A DNA stretch of 64,000 nt from Thamnaconus septentrionalis (Eukaryota > Chordata > Actinopteri > Tetraodontiformes > Monacanthidae): positions 29,185,861 through 29,249,860 of the forward strand of contig CM020501.1 of assembly GCA_009823395.1 (NCBI GenBank). The letters run 5' to 3'. The translations under genes and the position numbers were made by a program. Positions 63,101 through 64,000 of this stretch are shown piece by piece. The stretch's first letter is position 1. Each line of letters opens with the position of its first letter. Under the pieces are notes generated by a model. That model had not been told where the DNA came from, searched no databases, and was given only the letters and a program-made list of their open reading frames with translations.

Positions 63101-64000
63101 TGTATTGTCATCGTTGTGTAAAGATTTTGTAAATATTCCACCAGGGAACAGATTGTTTGACTCGAAATAAAAGTCACAATAAATTCGATTAGGCAAAGCA
63201 GTCGAGCAGGAGGAATTATTTCCTTTCTAACTGCCGGCATTTGTGTAAATAAAACGAGGAGATGCGAGCGTCTGTTCGGTTCTATTTTTCTTGTCGGCAG
63301 AGAGCCTTGAACTCGTGAACCTTACAGCTATCTGTTTTTTTTCTGTTTTCTTTTTTGGCCTCTCCTCCTCAATTTCCTCCCCACCTCCGTTCCCTCGAGT
63401 TGGCCGAAGCGAATCACTGATTGGCTTGACATCTCTGGAATTCATCTTCTGCAACAACAACTACATCACGGTGAAGGCAAACAAACCGGGAAGGTGGTTG
63501 GAGTGAGTGCAAAGCCTTCTGGACCACGATCAGAAAGTGAAGCGTAGCGTGTCACCGACAAGAGAGTCGTGTCAAAACATGGAGAGTGTGATGGATTGCA
63601 GGCTGACCTGACTGACCTGGGTGTCAGAGTCTGATCGGTCGGAGCTGCCCAGAGTCTCAGAGCTGCAAAGCCGCCAAAAGTTTGGTTGAGATTCCGGAAC
63701 AACATCTTGTTATCAAGCTAATGGGACAAATTGATGGTGTGTTGGAACAGAGAAATGTATTTTCTGGCTGCTCGTACCCGTGGACGCATCCTGCAAGAGC
63801 TCCGCAACGGTCCACAGCAAATCCTTTCGGTCGCGTCTGGATCAAAACCGCTTGGCAGTTGCGTAATCCATCAATCCACTGTTTGCAGTTTGTCTGCAGA
63901 CTCTCACTGGTGCTCAGAAAGGGAGTTGTAAGTGTTTCAAGGCCCAGAGAACACAACCAACCAGTGGAAGGTGGGTAAAAAAAACTGGCTTTTGGGTATA

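Larger units (their letters stand above)
58284..64000 (+). other. arhgap6 intron 1, 5' part
   Basis: The intron opens GTGGGTTTTTGTTTTC and continues past the window. No sequence resembling exon 2 is visible. It contains long A and T runs, an AT microsatellite, a tRNA-like repeat with a palindrome, and a probable DNA transposon. From about 60170 to the end I see only unique-looking DNA with short, domain-free frames, including the stretch 62347-62706 and the frames at 63466-63978. In mammals this intron hosts the AMELX gene; I see no sign of it here. Confidence 0.75.

Noticed and set aside
63466..63978. Overlapping frames of 66 to 99 codons near the right edge as a possible arhgap6 exon 2
   Set aside because: None resembles the expected second-exon sequence, and they are open on both strands. 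I found no supported acceptor-donor pair.

Overview
The window looks like ordinary nuclear DNA of a ray-finned fish, probably a percomorph, although the species cannot be named from the sequence. The reasons are a recognisable vertebrate ARHGAP6 first exon with a GT splice donor, several fish-type transposon families (Tc1-like, L1, RTE/Rex3-like, L2-like), and abundant CA/GT, CT/GA, AT and trinucleotide microsatellites. There is no prokaryotic gene layout, no CRISPR array, and no intact multi-exon gene inside the window.

Only one host gene is supported. The first coding exon of arhgap6, a Rho GTPase-activating protein gene, lies on the plus strand at 57831-58283 inside a CpG-rich, pyrimidine-rich promoter and 5' UTR block (about 57440-58290). 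The following intron 1 continues past the right edge. No exon 2 is visible. The catalytic RhoGAP domain must lie outside the window.

The roughly 57 kb upstream of arhgap6 is non-coding as far as I can read it. From 1 to about 50 kb it is mostly unique sequence with microsatellites. It also holds a solo Tc1-like inverted repeat (3498-3690), a 5'-truncated L1 with a 13-bp target-site duplication (12451-13759), a palindromic cluster of CCAAT boxes (1838-1897), several CpG-rich blocks without a recognisable gene, and stretches rich in homeodomain-type ATTA motifs that look like candidate regulatory sequence. From 50.7 to 56.8 kb the DNA becomes a nest of mobile elements: a directly repeated segment about 3.2 kb apart, a 695-bp element with terminal inverted repeats and two small convergent reading frames, an RTE/Rex3-like LINE remnant, and an L2-like LINE that split one copy of a tRNA-like repeat. 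Intron 1 of arhgap6 carries a tRNA-like repeat beside a perfect 24-bp palindrome and a probable non-autonomous DNA transposon.

I did not find a convincing new biological system. The items most worth checking are the promoter layout of arhgap6 (two upstream ORFs, a strong splice donor 26 bp before the start codon, three GGATTA-type sites upstream), the TIR element with convergent frames, the CCAAT palindrome, and the orphan CpG-rich blocks. All family assignments are from reading translations and motifs by eye. No database search was run.
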